DNA of 64,000 bases from positions 42,145 through 106,144 of the forward strand of contig JACQUX010000023.1 in NCBI GenBank assembly GCA_016210045.1. Direction: 5' to 3'. A program made the translations under genes and the position numbers. The DNA is from Deltaproteobacteria bacterium. GTDB taxonomy: Bacteria; UBA10199; GCA-002796325; JACPFF01. The notes below the pieces were generated by a model. The model was not told the origin of the DNA. It saw nothing but the letters and a program-made list of their open reading frames with translations, and made no database searches. This document shows, piece by piece, positions 17,312 to 24,256 of the stretch (positions within the stretch are counted from its first letter, which is position 1; every line of letters starts with the position of its first letter).

Positions 17312-18112
17312 ATGGACACGACCCCACTCTGGTTTCCGTATCTGTTAGTTGGCCTGTTTGGTCTCTGTATCGGGAGTTTTCTCAACGTCTGCATCGTGCG
17401 GATTCCCCACGACCAATCGATCCATCGTCCGCGTTCGCACTGTCCGCAGTGTCGCGCGCCGATTCGCTGGTTCGACAACATCCCGGTGTTCAGTTTCCTG
17501 CTGCTGTGGGGGCGGTGTCGTCAGTGTCGCGCGCCGATCAGTTGGCGCTACCCGTTGGTGGAACTCTTGACCGCCGCAGCTGCATTGGCCGTGTTCTTCA
17601 AGTTTCCTGAACCGCTCCCGTGGGCGATCTGGTTCTTTCTGTTCATTGCGCCGCTGATCGCGATCACATTCATCGACTTGGAACACTTGATCATCCCGGA
17701 CGCGTTTTCGCTCTCAGGGATCATCCTCGGACTGGCGGCGCGTCCGATCTTGGCGGTGGAAGGCCAGCGCCTCGATGCACTGCTCGACGGCCTGATCGGC
17801 GTAGTGGTGGGCGGCGGATTCCTCTGGCTCGTGGCCGCGGTCTACGAGCGGTTGCGCAAACAGGAAGGCTTGGGCGGCGGCGACGTCAAATTGATCGCGA
17901 TGCTCGGCGCGTTCCTCGGCTGGAAGGCAGTGCTGTTTATCTTGTTAATGAGCTCGTTGCTCGGTTCGCTGGTCGGCGTGGTCGTGATCGCGATCTTACG
18001 CAAGGGCCTGCGCTTCGCGATCCCCTTCGGCCCCTTCCTCGCCGTGGCCGGAATCCTCTACCTCTTCTTCGGCGAGACCTTAGTGACGTGGTATCTGAGC
18101 TTCTATGTTTAG
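17312..18112 (+). CDS. pilD: Prepilin peptidase / N-methyltransferase
   Basis: A 266-aa inner-membrane aspartyl protease that cleaves and methylates type IV prepilins. The cytoplasmic Zn-binding loop has two CxxC pairs, CPQC and CRQC, in 'RSHCPQCRAPIRWFDNIPVF' and 'WGRCRQCRAPISWRYPLVE'. The catalytic aspartates lie in 'FIDLEHLIIPD' and 'GLGGGDVKLIAMLGAF'. About eight hydrophobic segments follow the loop pattern of the family. I use the ATG at 17312, just before 'PYLLVGLFGLCIGSFLNV'. The substrates are probably the minor pilins at 29.7-34.1 kb. The TAG stop (18110-18112) coincides with the first bases of a MITE-like element, so the last codons may have been set by that insertion. Confidence 0.93.
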   Translation: MDTTPLWFPYLLVGLFGLCIGSFLNVCIVRIPHDQSIHRPRSHCPQCRAPIRWFDNIPVFSFLLLWGRCRQCRAPISWRYPLVELLTAAAALAVFFKFPEPLPWAIWFFLFIAPLIAITFIDLEHLIIPDAFSLSGIILGLAARPILAVEGQRLDALLDGLIGVVVGGGFLWLVAAVYERLRKQEGLGGGDVKLIAMLGAFLGWKAVLFILLMSSLLGSLVGVVVIAILRKGLRFAIPFGPFLAVAGILYLFFGETLVTWYLSFYV

Positions 18113-18692
18113 GGCGTGTTTGCAAAATCGCCTTTAGTGTCCAGTTCCCGGGAGGGGCGCGAGGGGAACCTGCGGGCCGTTCGCCTCGCGTTACGGCGCT
18201 CGGCTCACTGAGACCTCGCTCGGTCGAGCTTCAACCCCATAGTGCTCTGTCAAAGAACGGAAACGCGTTGCGTTTCCGACATGACTGCCGCGGACCATGC
18301 CATCGCTCCGCGATGGCGTCCTTACCCGCTCAGACTCGCCCGCAGGCCCCCCTCGCGCCCCTCCCGGAACCGTGTTCCCCTCTGGATGTTCGATTGCGCG
18401 TGGTTGTCCATTTGATGAACAACGACGGGGAGACTGCCCGTGTTCTCGCCGGGCGGAGGCGCCAGGGGTCCCCAGGGGCTCCCGGAGCCGTTTTCTCCTT
18501 GCGTTATCTCATGACAAAAACGGTGAGGGCGAGCGCGCGGCCGCTCGATGCGGCCGCGATAGCGTACCCTGGGGATCCCTGGCGCCTCCGTCCGGCCCCC
18601 GGAACAAGCACTGACTACTGGAACGTGGAGTGCGCCCCAGAACCCGCACTCCTTCAGCACTATTGCAAACCCTCCTTTATCTAATGATAGAC
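18111..18692. repeat. Long structured MITE-like repeat (family R5)
   Basis: About 580 bp without a gene. The left end AGGGCGTGTTTGCAAAATCG matches the termini of the element at 37061-37343. The right part, read on the minus strand from 18692, matches that element's internal sequence (AAGGAGTGCGGGTTCTGGGG, CAGTAGTCAGTGCTTGTTCC and a GCGATAGCGTACC block). It contains several strong inverted repeats, for example a CCCGGGAGGGGCGCGAGG arm pairing with sequence near 18350 and GCCATCGC/GCGATGGC near 18298-18316. Open frames inside it are by-products of the palindromes. Confidence 0.7.
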
Positions 18693-18796
18693 CGAGTTGT
18701 TCACATGGCTGATAATTACGCATAATATATATATAATTAAATTTCATTTCATAACCTCTTAGCTGCCATTTAGACAAAAATTTCACTTCTCTGAGC

Positions 18797-18825
18797 TTGA
18801 CGGTGGATAACAATTCGCCCATAAT
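18797..18825 (+). promoter_or_regulatory. Strong sigma70-like promoter of the XRE gene
   Basis: TTGACG (18797-18802), a 17-bp spacer and CATAAT (18820-18825) each differ from consensus at one position. The predicted transcription start, 7 nt after the -10, falls on the A of the ATG at 18833. An AT-rich tract (18715-18780) lies upstream. Confidence 0.65.
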
Positions 18826-18832
18826 GACACCT

Positions 18833-19054
18833 ATGTCCGGTGCAGGTCAGTTCCCTAACAATCTCAAGAAGTTTCGCGAAGAGCTCCTAATGAGCAAGGC
18901 CGAATTGGCCCGCAAGGCCGGCGTCTCCGTTCTGACCATCGACCGCGTCGAAGCTGGTTATCCGTGCCGCCTCGACACCATGCGCAAGATCCTGATCGCC
19001 CTCGGCCTCCAACTCACCGACCGCCCCCGCGTGTTCCCAGTCCAGATGGCGTAG
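18833..19054 (+). CDS. Small XRE-family helix-turn-helix regulator
   Basis: A 73-aa protein that is essentially one Cro/CI-type DNA-binding domain: 'NNLKKFREELLMSKAELARK' (helices 1-2), 'AGVSVLTIDRVEAGYPCRLD' (recognition helix region) and 'TMRKILIALGLQL'. It probably binds DNA as a dimer and may autoregulate or control nearby genes. I prefer the ATG at 18833 to the in-frame ATG at 18824 and TTG at 18797, because the -10 element CATAAT overlaps the 18824 codon. With the 18833 start the mRNA would be leaderless. It lies between the long repeat element and a REP-like pair. Confidence 0.75.
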   Translation: MSGAGQFPNNLKKFREELLMSKAELARKAGVSVLTIDRVEAGYPCRLDTMRKILIALGLQLTDRPRVFPVQMA

Positions 19055-19066
19055 TGCAACGAAATA

Positions 19067-19137
19067 CATCGCAGGGGGACAGGTACCTTGCGATGGCTGT
19101 CAATGCTGGATCCGACGGTACCTGTCCCCCTGCGATG
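19067..19137. repeat. REP-like inverted pair (family R4)
   Basis: Two perfect 21-bp arms, 19067-19087 (CATCGCAGGGGGACAGGTACC) trimmed here to its core GCAGGGGGACAGGTACC and its reverse complement at 19117-19137, are separated by 29 bp. A single related arm, GGTACCTGTCCCCACTGCG, occurs at 41231-41254. Such GGTACCTGTCCCC palindromes are commonly linked to REP-associated tyrosine transposases, none of which is seen here. There is no T-run, so it is not a typical terminator. Confidence 0.75.
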
Positions 19138-19166
19138 CATATATTGGGGGGTGTGTGAAAACTGCG

Positions 19167-19172
19167 TTGACA
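19167..19172 (+). promoter_or_regulatory. Possible -35 element upstream of the hypothetical/aro operon
   Basis: A perfect TTGACA lies 66 bp upstream of the 19238 start. The matching -10 is ambiguous: TAGCGA at 19190-19195 with a 17-bp spacer is weak, and TATCAT at 19202-19207 is closer to consensus but badly spaced from this -35. Confidence 0.3.
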
Positions 19173-19237
19173 CGAGTTGAGTCGCAGAATAGCGAGCTGC
19201 GTATCATTTCCACGACACCCGTTCACTGGGAGGACCT

Positions 19238-20179
19238 ATGAGCACCATGGCAGTTGCGATGACGGCGGCGAAGCAATTGGGGGAGTGGGCGACGGGGCTG
19301 TTTCTGTTTGGTTCCGAACCGTTGCAGTTTGAGCCGGAGCGAGTGGCGACCAAAACGTACGATCACCTCGACTTCAATTGCGATGGGGTTTGGGATCGGG
19401 TCATTGTGGAGGAGTTTGCAAATTGCGAGGTCCGCACGTCCATCGAGATCGCGGACCCGACGGCGCCGGCCAAGGCGTTGGTGCGGAAGGCCGTGGACGG
19501 AGTCCCCGCCCGCGTGGTCTTTCAAGATGAATTGGGCGATGCGTTAGTCGGGTGGCACCGGACGCAGGCCGACACGGGAGTGCAAATCGGCGATTGGGTG
19601 CCATTGGCCGGGGCACCGTGGTTTGCGCGTTCCGTCGAGGTGTATGCGGACGCGTTGGAGACGACGGCGCCTGGATGCTACCCGGAGTCGTCGATCTATT
19701 TTTCCCTGCAGGATGCCATGCTCTCTCCGTATGATATTCGAATCGTCGCGCAGCGGGAGATCGCGGCAATGGTCCCGCAGGAAGATTTCAATGCGTCCGT
19801 GGTGCGACTCGTGGCATGCAGCCGTCCCAATGCGTCGATCTGGTCCTGTTTTTCCGTGAAGCAACACGCGTCGCCGGAGGCCGTTGCTGTTGCGAACAGT
19901 GCCGACATCTTGATGGCGCGGGAGCAGCCGTCCTTGAACACGTTGCGCGACTATTGGCAGGCCCCGCGGCATGATCGCGCGACTATTGCACAGGCGCTGG
20001 ATAACACGGTGCGGAGCGGCGTGAATCTTTGGTGGGAAGGCTGGGATGGACTCGGTCCCACGCCGCTGGGGAGCGCGATCTACAGCGTCCTGGGGGCCTA
20101 TTACGGCCTGGACCGCCAAACGATCGAACGGATCCGCCTTGAATTGTCCCGCTCGCCTGGTTTGCCGCCCCGGTCGTAA
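19238..20179 (+). CDS. Hypothetical protein (313 aa) at head of the shikimate cluster
   Basis: A soluble-looking protein with a strong SD (GGGAGGACC) before the ATG. It has no signal peptide or membrane segment; the N-terminus is 'MSTMAVAMTAAKQLGEWATG'. Short distinctive stretches are 'YDHLDFNCDGVWDRVIVEEF' (an Asp/Asn-rich loop that might bind a metal) and 'NLWWEGWDGLGPTPLGSAIY' near the C-terminus. I recognise no family. Its stop is 50 bp before the aroC start on the same strand, so it probably opens the aroC-aroK-aroB operon, but nothing in the sequence ties it to aromatic biosynthesis. Confidence 0.65.
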   Translation: MSTMAVAMTAAKQLGEWATGLFLFGSEPLQFEPERVATKTYDHLDFNCDGVWDRVIVEEFANCEVRTSIEIADPTAPAKALVRKAVDGVPARVVFQDELGDALVGWHRTQADTGVQIGDWVPLAGAPWFARSVEVYADALETTAPGCYPESSIYFSLQDAMLSPYDIRIVAQREIAAMVPQEDFNASVVRLVACSRPNASIWSCFSVKQHASPEAVAVANSADILMAREQPSLNTLRDYWQAPRHDRATIAQALDNTVRSGVNLWWEGWDGLGPTPLGSAIYSVLGAYYGLDRQTIERIRLELSRSPGLPPRS

Positions 20180-20229
20180 GTACGGCGTCACACTTGACCC
20201 TGGCCGGGCAGGGCAGGCATACGTCGGCG

Positions 20230-21414
20230 ATGCTGCGTTTTCTTACTGCCGGTGAATCACACGGGCCGGCGCTCACGGTGATTATTGAAGGGATGCCGGC
20301 CGGCGTGCCGTTGCGGGCCGACGCGATCGATGCGGACTTGCGCCTGCGGCAACGAGGACATGGGCGCGGCGGGCGGATGCAGATCGAGCACGACACCGTC
20401 GAGATCCTCGGCGGGGTGCGGCACGGCGCGACGATCGGGTCTCCGCTCGCGTTGCTGATTCGGAATCGCGACTTCGCCAATTGGCGGGACGCGATGGTCG
20501 TGGAGGGCAACAGTGCGGATGCCGTGATTGCCGCGCGTGCGGTGCATTGCCCGCGCCCTGGTCATGCCGATCTCGCGGGTGGACTCAAATACGATGTTCA
20601 TGATCTGCGCAATATCGTGGAGCGCGCGAGTGCTCGCGAAACGGCGGCGCGCATGGCCGCGGGGAGCGTGGCGCGCGTGTTGTTGCGCGAGTTCGACATC
20701 GAGGTGCACGGACAAGTGCGCCAAATCGGCAGCGTAGTCGCAGCGGCCGGGGCGGTCGTGTCATCTGACGATCCTGGTTGGGCAGCGGCGGCCGCGTCGC
20801 CGGTCCGCTGCGCCGACGCGCAAGCGGGGGCGGCGATGGTGGCGCTGATCGATGCGGCGCGCTTCGCGAAAGAGACGGTCGGCGGCGTTTTTGAGATTCA
20901 TGCGTTCGGCGTGCCGCCGGGGCTCGGGAGTCATGTGCATTGGGATCGGCGACTCGATGGCTTGTTGGCGCAGGCCCTGATGAGCATTCCCGGCGTCAAG
21001 GGCGTCGAAATCGGTCTCGGATTCGCGCAAGCGGCACTGTATGGCAGTAAAGTGCATGACGCGATCGCGTGGGGCAATGCAGCGGCGACCGTGCCGTGTC
21101 AGCGGCTGACGAATCACGCCGGCGGGCTGGAAGGGGGCATCAGCAACGGCGAACCGATCGTGCTGCGCGCGGTGATGAAGCCACTCGCGACCGTGATGCA
21201 GCCTCTGCCGTCGGTCGATCTGCGGACCAAAGTGGCTGCGGAGGCCCATTTGGAGCGCTCCGATATTTGTGTGGTCCCGGCCGCGTCGGTGGTCGGGGAA
21301 GCGATGGTCGCGTGGGTGCTCGCAGCGGCACTGTGCGAAAAATGCGGCGGCGACACGTTGGTTGAAATGCAACGTAACTATCGCGGCTATCTGGCGCAAC
21401 TCGCCGAGTATTGA
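20230..21414 (+). CDS. aroC: Chorismate synthase
   Basis: A 394-aa enzyme for the last common step of the shikimate pathway (EPSP to chorismate, reduced FMN required). Signature segments are present in order: 'LRFLTAGESHGPALTVIIEG', 'RLRQRGHGRGGRMQIEHDTV', 'GVEIGLGFAQAALYGSKVHD', 'NHAGGLEGGISNGEPIVLRA' and 'VMKPLATV', then the C-terminal 'RSDICVVPAASVVGEAM'. The ATG at 20230 starts directly at the conserved MLRFLTAGESHG; no strong SD is visible. The aroK ATG follows the aroC stop by 5 bp. Confidence 0.96.
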   Translation: MLRFLTAGESHGPALTVIIEGMPAGVPLRADAIDADLRLRQRGHGRGGRMQIEHDTVEILGGVRHGATIGSPLALLIRNRDFANWRDAMVVEGNSADAVIAARAVHCPRPGHADLAGGLKYDVHDLRNIVERASARETAARMAAGSVARVLLREFDIEVHGQVRQIGSVVAAAGAVVSSDDPGWAAAAASPVRCADAQAGAAMVALIDAARFAKETVGGVFEIHAFGVPPGLGSHVHWDRRLDGLLAQALMSIPGVKGVEIGLGFAQAALYGSKVHDAIAWGNAAATVPCQRLTNHAGGLEGGISNGEPIVLRAVMKPLATVMQPLPSVDLRTKVAAEAHLERSDICVVPAASVVGEAMVAWVLAAALCEKCGGDTLVEMQRNYRGYLAQLAEY

Positions 21415-21419
21415 ATCTC

Positions 21420-21941
21420 ATGGGACATTGCATCCTCACCGGATTTATTGCGACCGGCAAGACGAGCGTTGGCAAGCTCGTGGCTGCCACGTTGCGCTGT
21501 CCATTTTATGATTTGGATGCCGCCATTGTGCTGGCTACGGGGCGTGCGGTCGCGGAGATTTTTGCCAACGACGGCGAGGCCGTCTTTCGCGCGTTGGAGC
21601 GGACGCACTTGCCGCGACTGTTATCGGCGCCGACGGGAGTGATTGCGACTGGCGGCGGCACGGCGCTCGACCCGCAGAACGTCGCGCGGATGTCGGCGGC
21701 CGGTCGTGTGATAGCCCTCAACGCGGCGCCGCATCTGGTGTGGGAACGGCTCCGCGCGGAATCCCCGCCCACTGCGCGGCCGTTACTCCCGGCGCCGTTT
21801 GATGCCGCGCAAGTGGCGCGGCTCTGGGAGACACGCGCGCCGAGCTATGCGCAATTCCCCGATCAGCTCGATACGTCAGACGTTACTCCGGCCGACGTGG
21901 CCGCTTGCGTCGTGGAAATGCTGCGCGGAGTGGCTGCATGA
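21420..21941 (+). CDS. aroK: Shikimate kinase
   Basis: A 173-aa P-loop kinase that phosphorylates shikimate. Walker A reads GFIATGKTS (residues ~9-17), the shikimate-binding Asp is in 'FYDLDAAIVLATGRAVAEIF', the Gly-rich substrate loop is 'VIATGGGTALDP', and a lid-like 'RPLL' with Arg residues follows. The family normally has GxxGxGKS; here the loop is GFIATGKT, still a valid P-loop. The start at 21420 is the first ATG after the aroC stop. The end overlaps aroB by four bases (ATGA). Confidence 0.93.
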   Translation: MGHCILTGFIATGKTSVGKLVAATLRCPFYDLDAAIVLATGRAVAEIFANDGEAVFRALERTHLPRLLSAPTGVIATGGGTALDPQNVARMSAAGRVIALNAAPHLVWERLRAESPPTARPLLPAPFDAAQVARLWETRAPSYAQFPDQLDTSDVTPADVAACVVEMLRGVAA

Positions 21942-23008
21942 CTCGTCCAACGGTCATCCGCGTGACGGCAGGGCCGGATCGCTACCCGGTGGTCGTGACG
22001 CGCGGCCGACTGTCGGCGTTGGCGGCGTGGGCGCGGGTGTGGCGGCCGTGTCGGCGCGCCGTGATCGTGAGTCATCGCGGATTGCGGCGACGCTTCGGGT
22101 CGCAGCTCCAAGCGGCGTTGCGAGCGTCCGGATTGCAAGTCGGATGGTGTCTGATCCCGGAAGGGGAGCGGAGCAAATCGCTCGATATGGTGGCGAGGCT
22201 CTATGCGCAGTGCGCAGCGCAGGCCGTGGATCGACAGACGCTGCTCGTGAGTCTCGGCGGCGGCGTGGTCGGAGACATCGCGGGTTTCGTGGCCGCGACG
22301 TATTTGCGCGGACTCCCGTGGGTGGCGGTGCCGACGACGTTAGTGGCCCAACTCGATAGCGCGATCGGCGGCAAAGTCGGCGTCAATTTGCCGAGCGGGA
22401 AAAACCTCGTCGGGGCTTTTTATCAGCCGTGGCTGGTCTATTGCGACTTGCACTTGTTGCGGACGTTGCCGCCGGAGCGATGGCGCGAGGGGTTGGTGGA
22501 GGCGCTGAAATGCGGGATCGTGGCGGATCCGACGTTGTTTCGCGTGGCGCAGCCGCCGCTTGCCTCGCGCAATCTTTTATCGGTAGTATGCCGCGCCGCA
22601 CGCGTGAAGGCCCGGCTGGTGGCGCAAGACCCGTATGATCGGCGGGGAATGCGGGCTTGGTTGAACTTGGGCCACACGATCGGGCATGCATTGGAGCGGG
22701 CCGGCGGATATCGGCAATGGTCGCATGGCGCGGCGGTGGCGGCAGGATTGCGGGCCGCCGCGCGCTTGTCGATACGGTGGGGATATTGTGATGCGGCAGT
22801 CGTCGACTGCGTGGAAACGGCGCTTGATCGATTGCACATGCGGCGGCCGTTGCCGCGGTTGGCGCGGAACGCGTGGGAGCGGTTGCTGCGGGGCGAAAAG
22901 AAACGGTCTGGGGAGACGGTGCATTTTGTGGTGATGCGTGCTATCGGCCAGGTCGCTGCGCATCCGATCACGATACGCGACTTGGCGACAGCGATAACGG
23001 ATCTCTGA
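21938..23008 (+). CDS. aroB: 3-dehydroquinate synthase
   Basis: A 356-aa NAD- and Zn-dependent enzyme that converts DAHP to 3-dehydroquinate. It shows the NAD/substrate core 'VSLGGGVVGDIAGFVAATYL', 'RGLPWVAVPTTLVAQLDSAI', 'GGKVGVNLPSGKNLVGAFYQ', the metal and catalytic segments 'EGLVEALKCGIVADPTLF' and 'NLGHTIGHALE', and the C-terminal 'DKK'-type loop as 'LLRGEKKRSGETVHFVVM'. The ATG at 21938 overlaps the aroK stop. The order aroC-aroK-aroB is a common shikimate operon. Confidence 0.95.
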   Translation: MTRPTVIRVTAGPDRYPVVVTRGRLSALAAWARVWRPCRRAVIVSHRGLRRRFGSQLQAALRASGLQVGWCLIPEGERSKSLDMVARLYAQCAAQAVDRQTLLVSLGGGVVGDIAGFVAATYLRGLPWVAVPTTLVAQLDSAIGGKVGVNLPSGKNLVGAFYQPWLVYCDLHLLRTLPPERWREGLVEALKCGIVADPTLFRVAQPPLASRNLLSVVCRAARVKARLVAQDPYDRRGMRAWLNLGHTIGHALERAGGYRQWSHGAAVAAGLRAAARLSIRWGYCDAAVVDCVETALDRLHMRRPLPRLARNAWERLLRGEKKRSGETVHFVVMRAIGQVAAHPITIRDLATAITDL

Positions 23009-23637
23009 TGATGAACTTAGGCACGTTGCATCCCGATTTAGTGAATAACACGCTCTTCCTGCAGTATTATCAACGCTGGCAGAGTCAGCAGCAGTCGGTC
23101 GCATTTGTCGGCGTGGCGGATCTGTTGTTCGCGTACGGTTGTTTTCAAGAAGCGATTCGGGTCTGCGAGGAAGGCTTGCGCCACAACCCGCACCTGGTCT
23201 CCGGTCGACTGATCTTGGCGCGCGCGCTGGAAGCGACGCAATGCTACGACGCCGCCAAACGAGTGGTCGAAGAGATCCTCGAAAGGGCGCCGAATAATGC
23301 GGAAGCGAAGACGTTGCACACCTACCTCGGCCGTGCGCCGCTGCCGGTGGTGGTACCGTTACCTGCGACGCCGGCCGTTGCGCCAGCGCCTCGTTCCGCC
23401 ATTCAGCCGGAACGTGCGGCGCCAGCGGCTGCGGTTGAGCAGGGCTTCAGCAATCCGTGGGCGACGCTCACGATGGCGCGCTTGTATGCGCAGCAAGGGC
23501 TTCGCGCGGAGGCGTTGAAGACCTATGAAGCGATCGTGCAGCGCGAGCCGGACAATCAAATGGCCAGACAGGAGCTGCAACAATTACGCGTCCAAGCTCC
23601 CGCTACGTACGGAAGTGAGGCCCCGCGTGCGCACTGA
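23008..23637 (+). CDS. TPR protein between aroB and aroQ
   Basis: A 209-aa protein translated from an ATG that shares a base with the aroB stop (TGATG). Two tetratricopeptide units are visible: 'ADLLFAYGCFQEAIRVCEEG' through 'LILARALEATQCYDAAKRVV' and EEILERAPNN in the N-terminal half, and 'LTMARLYAQQGLRAEALKTY' followed by EAIVQREPDN near the C-terminus. A ~55-residue Pro/Ala-rich linker joins them. There is no signal peptide, so it is likely a cytoplasmic scaffold. A second, longer TPR protein follows aroQ in the same operon. A role in aromatic biosynthesis is not known to me; co-expression is the only link. Confidence 0.8.
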   Translation: MMNLGTLHPDLVNNTLFLQYYQRWQSQQQSVAFVGVADLLFAYGCFQEAIRVCEEGLRHNPHLVSGRLILARALEATQCYDAAKRVVEEILERAPNNAEAKTLHTYLGRAPLPVVVPLPATPAVAPAPRSAIQPERAAPAAAVEQGFSNPWATLTMARLYAQQGLRAEALKTYEAIVQREPDNQMARQELQQLRVQAPATYGSEAPRAH

Positions 23638-24256
23638 CGGCGTGGCGTTACAGGGGCTCACGTACCCTCCGCCTGCGGCTGCGGGCACTTCCTCGGCGAC
23701 CCGCTACGCGGGTCCCCCGCCTCGGGCGTCGCATCCCCTTGGTACGGCAAAGCCACTGGAGCCTCCCCCTCAACGCCGCTGTGCGGCTGATCGGAGTCTC
23801 ACGACGCGGCTGCTGGTGTTGCACGGTCCGTTGCTCGATCACTTAGGCACGCGGGAACCCGCGCTGTATGGACATCTGACGTTGGCTGTGTTGAATGCCC
23901 GCATTGCTGCGCAGGCGGACGCGTTGGGAGTTGGCGTGGACTGTGTCCACTGCCCGACCGAAGACGCGTTGGTTGCAGGGATCGTTGCCGCGCCGACGCA
24001 CGCGGACGCGCTGATCCTGAATCCGGGACCGCTGACGCATACCAGCGTCGCAGTGCGTGACGCCGTGGCGCTATTGTTGATGCCGGTCATTGAAGTCCAT
24101 TTAACAAATATCGCCGCGCGGGAACCGTTTCGTCACTATTCCGTCGTGGCGCCGATTGTAGCCGGCACGATCGCCGGACTCGGGCCCGCGGGCTATGAAG
24201 CCGCTGTCGTGGCCGCCGTACGGTTGTTGGCAGAACGCGCAGAAGGGCGGACGTGA
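23627..24256 (+). CDS. aroQ: Type II 3-dehydroquinate dehydratase with repeat-encoded N-terminal extension
   Basis: From the GTG at 23627 (SD GGAAGTGAGG, overlapping the upstream gene) the frame encodes 209 aa; the family is usually about 145-150. Residues ~9-54 are encoded by a dispersed palindromic repeat (23651-23789; inverted copy 47737-47874), giving a Pro/Ala-rich stretch 'LTYPPPAAAGTSSATRYAGP'. The enzyme proper starts 'RLLVLHGPLLDHLGTREPAL' and continues YG, 'ILNPGPLTHTSVAVRDAVAL', 'IEVHLTNIAAREPFRHYSVV' and 'APIVAGTIAGLGPAGYEAAV'. Retained catalytic features are the Arg in GTREP, the Tyr in LYG and the His in EVHLTN. Two normally strict motifs are altered: GPNLN to GPLLD and QSNHEG to HCPTED. 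It should dehydrate 3-dehydroquinate, but its activity may be reduced or its substrate shifted. A start inside the enzyme domain (GTG or TTG near 23815) is a less likely alternative. Confidence 0.8.
   Translation: MRTDGVALQGLTYPPPAAAGTSSATRYAGPPPRASHPLGTAKPLEPPPQRRCAADRSLTTRLLVLHGPLLDHLGTREPALYGHLTLAVLNARIAAQADALGVGVDCVHCPTEDALVAGIVAAPTHADALILNPGPLTHTSVAVRDAVALLLMPVIEVHLTNIAAREPFRHYSVVAPIVAGTIAGLGPAGYEAAVVAAVRLLAERAEGRT
23651..23789. repeat. Dispersed palindromic repeat inside aroQ (family R2, copy A)
   Basis: About 139 bp, nearly identical to the reverse complement of 47737-47874. It starts CAGGGGCTC and ends in a small variable hairpin (GCCGCTGTGCGGC). It contains GACCCGCTACGCGGGTC, CCTCCGCCTGCGG and other short palindromes. 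This copy lies in frame between the probable aroQ start and the conserved enzyme domain; the other copy is intergenic. Confidence 0.85.

Noticed and set aside
18322..18822. 166-codon minus-strand frame in the structured repeat
   Set aside because: It shares short stretches with a frame in the 37-kb element only because both are the same palindromic DNA; there is no start context or domain.
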